A stretch of DNA of 64,000 bases from assembly GCF_023856365.1 (NCBI RefSeq), contig NC_064540.1:13293191-13357190 (forward strand), read 5' to 3'. The number at the start of each line of letters is the position of its first letter. Positions within the stretch are counted from its first letter, which is position 1. Shown one piece after another: positions 52,301 through 61,300 of this stretch. The notes below the pieces were generated by a model that made no database searches, was not told where the DNA came from, and saw nothing but the letters and a program-made list of their open reading frames with translations. The position numbers and the translations under genes are program-made. This stretch comes from Brienomyrus brachyistius (lineage: Eukaryota > Chordata > Actinopteri > Osteoglossiformes > Mormyridae).

Positions 52301-55300
52301 ACACGTTTGTTAATTCACACCAGCACTACGAATATGGACAGTGAGGGCTCGGGTTGAGGGTAGGGTAGTTAGGGTAAAGCTTGAATGATCGAAGCCAAAC
52401 AGCACCACTGGAGTTAAGGTTTGGTGTGGGTGTTTACAATAATATGACAGCAGGTCCCAAGGGCCCTACCGAAGTGTGTGGGGGCCCGGGCTCGGGCCCT
52501 GGCCTGCCACCCTACATACCTTCTGTAACTGGGTCTCCAGCTTACTGCACTCCTCCTTCTTCTGCTCTATTGCTATCTCCAGTGACTTCAGGCGGGAGTC
52601 CTTTTTCAGGCTAGCTGAAGCCAAGGATGAAGCATGCTCCTTCAAGTCTATTAAGCTGGTCTGAAAAGATACAGAATGACTAGTAAGACTAACCTGGTAT
52701 ACTGTAAATACATTTACAACATCTCAGAGCAGTTTTTCATTTGGAAAAAAAAAACTAGACTGTTAAGTCCCACGATAATTTAGCTTATCAACCTGCAACA
52801 GGCCTGAAACCCATAAAGTGATGTTTATTTCACAGTCAGTCTAAAAGTCATTGTTTAATATAAAATCGTAATCATGGTTTTTAAGAGGAAAAACAGAAGT
52901 TAATGAACAACCTCTATTGCACAACCAGCTGACTGTGTGCAAAAAAAATAAACGTAATGCAAGGTATACACAATACATTTCAAAACGACACATTGCCAGG
53001 CAGTTGCAATGTGATTGTATATTTGATATGATGGTACTTGTGCATTTGAACTTGATCTTCAGATATTTAGTAGAAAAGAATGCTGTCAAGCGCACTGTAC
53101 ATTTCCTCAGACAAGGATATATGCCATCAGTGGTTATAGGAACTAGTTTGGAGACAGGAATTTTTCAGTTATTAATAATTGTCTCCAAGGAAATTGTCTT
53201 GTCAATTGTTTCCACACAACTGAAAGACAATGCATATTGTACGTGACACTCATGTGTAAATTGCATCTTTGAATTTGTGGTACAATGATGAATAAAACTG
53301 AATACATTAATGTCTCTTGAAATGAGGCTTCATGTTACTCTTCCTCATCGTTTAGTTTTTTACATTCCTCAGCAAAAAATGTACATATAAAATGTTGTTA
53401 TGAATTGTTTGTTAGTTAAGATTACAGTTTTTTTATTATGACTTAAATGAACATCCAGTTTTTAGATGACTGTCCAACAATCATGCAAATATCAACATAA
53501 CATTTCAATATGCCTACAGTGGAAACCTACCTGTGATTCTGTTAAAACTAAAAGATGTAAAATGAATTCATTATAAGAAATAATTTGTATTAAAGCTGCA
53601 TTTTTAACACATGCACATGAACAGAACAAAGCTGAAATGAAAATCTGGAGAACAAGCAAAGGCAGAGTGACTGATAAACTTGATGTTAAAGACACACCCC
53701 TCCCCTTGCTAACTGACAGACACACCACCCCTCCCCTTCCTAACTGACACACACACCCCTCCCCTTCCTAACTGACACACACACCCCTCCCTTTCCTAAC
53801 AGACACACACACCCCTCCCCTTCCTAACTGACACACACACCCCTCCCCTTCCTAACTGACAGACATACTACCCCTCCCCTTGCTAACTGACAGACACAGC
53901 CCTCCCCTTACTGACAGACACACCCCTCCCCTTCCTAACAGACACACACACCCCTCCCCTTCCTAACTGACAGACACACCCCTCCCCTTGCTAACTGACA
54001 GACACAGCCCTCCCCTTACTGACAGACACACCCCTCCCCTTCCTAACAGACACACACACCCCTCCCCTTCCTAACTGACAGACACACTACCCCTCCCCTT
54101 GCTAACTGACAGACACAGCCCTCCCCTTACTGACAGACACACCCCTCCCCTTCCTAACAGACACACACACCCCTCCCCTTGCTAACTGACAGACACAGCC
54201 CTCCCCTTACTGACAGACACACCCCTAAACTTCCAAACTGACAGACACACCCCTCCCCTTGCTAACTGACAGACAAACCACCCCTCCCCTTCCTAACTGA
54301 CAGACACACCCCTCCCCTTCCTAACTGACAGACACACTACCCCTCCCCTTGCTAACTGACAGACACAGCCCTAAACTTCCAAACTGACAGACACACCCCT
54401 CCCCTTGCTAACTGACAGACAAACCACCCCTCCCCTTCCTAACTGACAGACACACCCCTCCCCTTCCTAACTGACAGACACACTACCCCTCCCCTTGCTA
54501 ACTGACAGACACAGCCCTCCCCTTACTGACAGACACACCCCTAAACTTCCAAACTGACAGACACACCCCTCCCCTTGCTAACTGACAGACACACCCCTCC
54601 CCTTCCTAACTGACAGACACACCCCTCTCCTTCCTAACTGACAGACACACCCCTCCCCTTCTTAACTGACAGACACACCCCTCCCCTTCTTAACTGACAG
54701 ACACACCCCTCTCCTTCCTAACTGACACACACACCCCTCCCCTTCCTAACTGACAGACACACCACCCCTCCCCTTCCTAACTGACAGACACACCCCTCTC
54801 CTTCCTAACTGACAGACACACCCCTCCCCTTCCTAACTGACAGACACAGCCCTCCCCTTCCTAACTGACAGACACACCACCCCTCCCCTTCCTAACTGAC
54901 AGACACACCCCTCTCTTTCCTAACAGACACACACACCCCTCCCCTTCCTAACTGACACACACACCCCTCCCCTTCCTAACTGACAGACATACTACCCCTC
55001 CCCTTGCTAACTGACAGACACAGCCCTCCCCTTACTGACAAACACACCCCTCCCCTTCCTAACAGACACACACACCCCTCCCCTTCCTAACTGACAGACA
55101 CACTACCCCTCCCCTTGCTAACTGACAGACACGGCCCTCCCCTTACTGACAGACACACCCCTAAACTTCCAAACTGACAGACACACCCCTCCCCTTGCTA
55201 ACTGACAGACAAACCACCCCTCCCCTTCCTAACTGACAGACACACTACCCCTCCCAATCCTAACTGACAGACACCCTACCCCTCCCCTTGCTAACTGACA

Positions 55301-58300
55301 GACACAGCCCTCCCCTTACTGACAGACACATCCGTCCCCTTGCTAACTGACAGACACACCCCTCCCCTTCCTAACTGACAGACACACTACCCCTCCCATT
55401 CCTAACTGACAGACACACTACCCCTCCCCTTGCTAACTGACAGACACAGCCCTCCCCTTACTGACAGACACATCCGTCCCCTTGCTAACTGACAGACACA
55501 CCCCTCCCCTTCCTAACTGACAGACACACTACCCCTCCCCTTGCTAACTGACAGACACACTACCCCTCCCCGTGCTAACTAACAGACATACCCCTCCCCT
55601 TGCTAATTGACAGACACACTACCCCTCCCCGTGCTAACTGACAGACACACCCCTCCCCTTGCTAACTGAGACACACCCCTCCCCTTGTTAACTGACAGAC
55701 ACACCCCTCCCCTTACTAACTGACAGACACACCCCTCCCCATGCAGACTGACAGACACAACCCTCCCCTGGCAGACTGACAGATACACCCCTCCCCATGC
55801 AGACTGACCGATAAACCTCTCCAAATGCAGACAGACAGACATATCCCCCTCCCCTGGCAGACTGACAGATACACCCCTCCCCATGCAGACTGACCGATAA
55901 ATCTCTCCAAATGCAGACAGACAGACACACCCCCCTCCCCTGGCAGACTGACAGATACACTTTGCCACATGCATATTTAAACTTCCCCATGCAAACATAA
56001 ACTTCTGCATGCTGACTGACCTCCTTCTCTGTCAGCTCTACCTGCAGAGAATTAACCTTCTCCTTCAGATCCTTGTTTTCCTGCCTGTATGACTCTGACT
56101 CTTCTAGTCTCTCCCGATCCTCTCGCTCCCGCTGCTCTTTCAGCCGCTCGATGATTCGTTCCTGATGCAGAATGCAGGCTTCAGCCCTTCCAGTCAGCTG
56201 CAATCTGTCTGCAGTGCTACCCGAACACCAGGCTACCCAGAAGAAGATTTTTCATCCCACTCGAACATCACAACGTGATCCTTCTAGAATGCTAGGTCAG
56301 CAGGAAAATAATTTTACCAAGCAATCCAAACATCAGCCCAGAAGGTGAAAAGCTGTGGTTTTCCAAATTACCTGACACAGAGCAGGCAGGACAAACACAG
56401 CCCAACATGTCTCAGACTGCTGCCATCTCTTTAACCCTATCTTAGGAATGATACATTCAAACTTTTCAGCTTTAGTTTTTTCTCTTTTGTCTAAATTTTA
56501 TACATCATTCATGATACCACTTGCTGTTAAGGGAGACGTGGTTAAACTAGCCAATGATTTATGGTGCTCAATAATCGTAGTCACTGGGGGTCTCCTACTT
56601 TAATGGTCTCTTATTACTTTCTGTTTCCCCCATAAAGGGAACATGACCCAGTATCCAGTGACCTTTCTTGTCACTGAGGTGCTGCTGAGATGCGTTTTAT
56701 TAGGCCTCTTAGGTCAGAAATTTGCATAGATACTTATGAGCAGCATATGCTACTACAATTCTTCTTTATGTGGGGTGCAGCTCAACAAGTTAGGGCTCAT
56801 GTTCAGAAGAGTGTGAGTTTAAATCCCATGACTGGCAGTGTAATTGACTTCTAAGCACTTATACTGAACAAAAATATAAACGCAACACTCTTGTTTCTGC
56901 TCCCATTTTTCATGAGATGGACTTAAAGACCTACAATTCATTCCAGATACACAATATTACCATTTCTCTCAAACATTTCTCACAAATCAGTCTAAATGTG
57001 TGATAGTGAGCACTTCTGCTTTGCTGAGATAATCCATCCCACCTCACAGGTGTGCCACATCAAGATGCTGATCTGACATCATGGGTAGTGCACAGGTGTA
57101 CCTTATACTGCCCACAATAAAAGGCCACCCTGGAATGTGCAGTTTTTTGCTTTATTGGGGGTCTGGGGACTCAGAACCGGTCAGTATCTGGTGTGACCAC
57201 CATTTGCCTCATGCAATGCAACACATCTTCTTCGCATAGAGTTTATCAGATTGTCAATTGTGGCCTGTGGAATGTTGGTCCACTCCTCTTCAATGGCTGT
57301 GCGAAGTTGTTGGATATTAGTGGGAACTGGTACACGCTGTCGTATACGCCGGTCAAGCACATCCCAAACATGCTCAACGGGTGACATGTCCGGTGAGTAT
57401 GCTGGCCATGCAAGAACTGGGACATTTTCAGCTTCCAAGAACTGTGTACAGATCCTTGCAACATGGGGCCGTGCATTATCTGTCTGAGTGGCTGGTCTCA
57501 GACGATCTTGGAGGTGAACCTGCTGGATGTGGAGGTCCTGGGCTGGTGTGGTTACACGTGGTCTGCGGTTGTGAGGCCGGTTGGATGTACTGCCATATTC
57601 TCTGAAACGCCTTTGGAGACGGCTTATGGTTGAGAAATGAACATTCAATGCACGAGCAACAGATCTGGTTGACATTCCTGCTGTCAGCATGCCAATTGCA
57701 CGCTCCCTCAATGCTTGTGGCATCTGTGGCATTTTGCTGTGAGACAAAACTGCACATTCCAGGGTGGCCTTTTATTGTGGGCAGTATAAGGTACACCTGT
57801 GCACTACCCATGATGTCAGATCAGCATCTTGATGTGGCACACCTGTGAGGTGGGATGGATTATCTCAGCAAAGCAGAAGTGCTCACTATCACACATTTAG
57901 ACTGATTTGTGAGAAATGTTTGAGAGAAATGGTAATATTGTGTATCTGGAATGAATTGTAGATCTTTAAGTCCATCTCATGAAAAATGGGAGCAAAAACA
58001 AAAGTGTTGCGTTTATATTTTTGTTCAGTGTATGTAAGTTGCTCTAGCTAAGGGTGTCTGGCAAGTACCATAAATGTAATTGTATTGCAGATGGGTTCTT
58101 ATGCGAAACCCCAATTGCTCCAGAAATGCCGGCTGACCAACTTCTCTGACCCAACAACATTCCTCACTTCAGATGACAGCATTTGTCAAATATGCGATTT
58201 TATTGGTGATGTTTCAGCTTTTCATTGAATCCTTTGAATTCGGAAAATTAGGGTGGATTGACGCTGCCTATATGTATCCCCAAGAAACTAAAAACCAGAA

Positions 58301-61300
58301 CATGAAACTGCATTGATACAGTTATCTCATCATCCTGATATTTCCTTGTGACTCTACCTTCTGCGCCAAGGCCTCCTCCAGCGTGGCCAACGCAGTGTCG
58401 GTGTTGCTGGAGTCGGTCTGCAGCGATTTCACACGGTCCTTCAGGTTGGTCAACTGCTTGTCTTTATCCCGAAGCTGTTCCTGGAGATTCTCAATCTGGG
58501 AGGGAACCAATAGAGAAGAGACAACAGAAGAGAAGTCAAATTTATAGATTCACTACCTAAATTAATGTTAAACATGTACAACTTGGTTTAGGATTGATAT
58601 AAATATCTTGTTATGTTAATAAAGAAGAGCACATATTAAATGAAAGGATCATACCAGAATACCAGGGCTTTAGATAACAGTGCAGTGGTGACATAAGGGG
58701 AAGGGGGGGGGGGGGTGGCGGTGTTAGGGGTGCAATGTATATCATGACATGACAATGGACACACCTGCAATAGTCACATTGTGAAACGATGCAATATAAA
58801 AAGAAAACTGATAATAAAAAAAGATTTCATCATATGAAATAAGATTAACAGCTTTGAAAAAAAGAACAAAGCAAAAAAAAATATCTGATCCATATGAGAA
58901 ATTGTGTGTCTGAAATAAGAGTAACAGTCTTCGTTACATTTCATCCCCGTGCTCTGCATGGACAGCGAATTGGCTTCACTAATGCACAAAGTCATAATAA
59001 AAGATAAGGAATAATGCTGTGATGTTCACAGACGATTTGTTGGGAAACAAGTCCCTTACAGGAACTAATCACTCATGTTCACCTCTACTTGTCCTCAGCC
59101 AAATTTAGCAACATTTTGACCTACGACTGGTATGTGTGCACATATATCAGTCATTGTATTTATACATTTATAATGTATTTGTATTATGCAACTGAAAGGG
59201 TCCAGCTATGTACAGTAAGTTGCTAGCTTATGGGAAACGCACCCCAGAACAAGAACAAGAGACCCGAAGGAGGTGGCAAGTGAGTCAATAAGCAAGAGTC
59301 TCTCCACTCCTTCGTGTCTCTCATTCTCGTTCTGAACTTGAGACCCAAAGGAATGAGTCGGTGAACGAGAGTGAGTCGGTGAACAAGAGACTCAGATAGG
59401 CTACTAAACGAGAGAGCCATACCTCAGTTGTGACTGAAAAACACCGTCTACTGGTGTAGTATATAGAGTACATATTGAGTGACATCTTGTATCCTGTACA
59501 GTATGCTGCAATTGCATTTTAGAGATACAACATTTTCACAATTTAAAATGATTTTAACCAAGGTTTGTAAGTGATTTTAACCAATGTTAGTTTGTACTTC
59601 TTAGTTGACTATGTGATGAGCTGCTAGGTTTGCATTTTTAACAAACATTAGTAGCTAAGGTACAATGTTGAAAGACTTTGATTATAATTCAATGACAAAT
59701 ATTATTTTTCTCATATGAGTAATTGGTGCCCTGCCTTGTGCCCATTGCTTCCGGGATAGGCTCCGGACCCCCCGCGACCCAGTAGGATAAGTGGTTTGGA
59801 AAATGGATGGATGGATGGACTTATTGGTGGCATTTAGCGTACTCCTTAGCACTAGTCAGTCTAAATAATAGGCAATTTTTTGACACAAATGTTTCAGATC
59901 TATTTTATGTAAAACAGAAAGTGCTACTGAACGAGTTACTGAATGAATTAGGAAAACTGAATCAAACAAACAGTGTCCCAAAATAGAGTCATTTCGGCAT
60001 CACTAATAAGAAACACGGTATTATTTATTTATTGGGGGCAGGGGGTCGGACGGGGAGGATCCCCCCTATTTCCAATCTCCCAATTACTGTATGCCTCAGT
60101 TCCCCAGGAGTACAAGAAAGTATGCATGCACCAGTGCAATTAATCCACCCATCCATCCATCCATCCATCTTCTACCACTTTTCCGTGTTGGGTCGCGGGG
60201 GCAGCAGTCTAAGCAGGGAGGCCCAGACTTCCCTCCCAGAGGGACATGCCCGGAACACCTCACCAGAGAGGCGTCCTGGAGGCATCCTGACCAGATGCCC
60301 GAGTCTCCTCATCTGGCTCCTCTCAATGCGGAGGAGCAGTGGCTCTACTCTGAGACTGAGCTCCTCACCCTATCTCTAAGGAAGAGCCCAGCCACCCTGC
60401 AGAGGAAACCCATTTCGGCCACTTGTACTCGCGATCTCGTTCTTTCAGTCACCACCCATAGCTCATAGCCATAGGTGAGGGTAGGAACGTAGATCGACTG
60501 GTAAATCGAGAGCTTTGCCTTTTGGCTCAGCTCCTTCTTTACCATGAGAGACCAATGCAGCCCCCGTATCACTGTTGACGCTGCACCGATCCTCCTGTCG
60601 ATCTCCCGCTCCATCCTCCTCTCACTCGTGAACAAGACCCCGAGATACTTAAACTCCACTTGGGGAAGGACTCCCTCCCTGACCCGGAGAGAGCACTCCA
60701 CCCTTTTCCGGCTGAGGTCCATGGTCTTGGATTTGGAGGTGCTGATTTTCATCCTAGCTGCTTCACACTCGGCTGTGAACTGCTCCAGTGAGAGCCGAAG
60801 GTCACGGTCCAATGAGGCTAACAGAACCACATCATCTGCAAAAAGCAGAGACCTAATCCTGAGGTCACCGAACCGGACACCCTCAACGCCCTGGCTGCGC
60901 CTAGAAATTCTGTCCATAAGTTATGAACAGAATCGGTGACAAAGGGCAGCCCTGGCGGAGTCCAACCCTCACTGGAAACAAGTCCGACTTACTGCCAATA
61001 ATGCGGACCAAACTCTGACACCGGTCGTACAGGGACCGAACAGCCTTTATAAGGAAACCCGGTACCCCATACTCCCGTACCACTCCCCAAAGGACTCCCC
61101 GAGGGACATGATTGAATGCCTTCTCCAAGTCCACGAAACACATGTACACTGGTTGGGCAAACTCCCATGAACCCTCCAAGACCCTGCCGGGAGTACAGAG
61201 CCAACCCTCCACCACCCCGGTCTGCCAAACCAAACATAAGGATTGCAGATGTAAATAGAATAAAACACAAGGATTGCAAATAACTCTAAATAGTAAATCA

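Noticed and set aside
53691..55959. CRISPR-like regular repeats
   Set aside because: Units are contiguous with no unique spacers, the copy variants grade into each other, and the host sequence is a vertebrate intron. It is a minisatellite.
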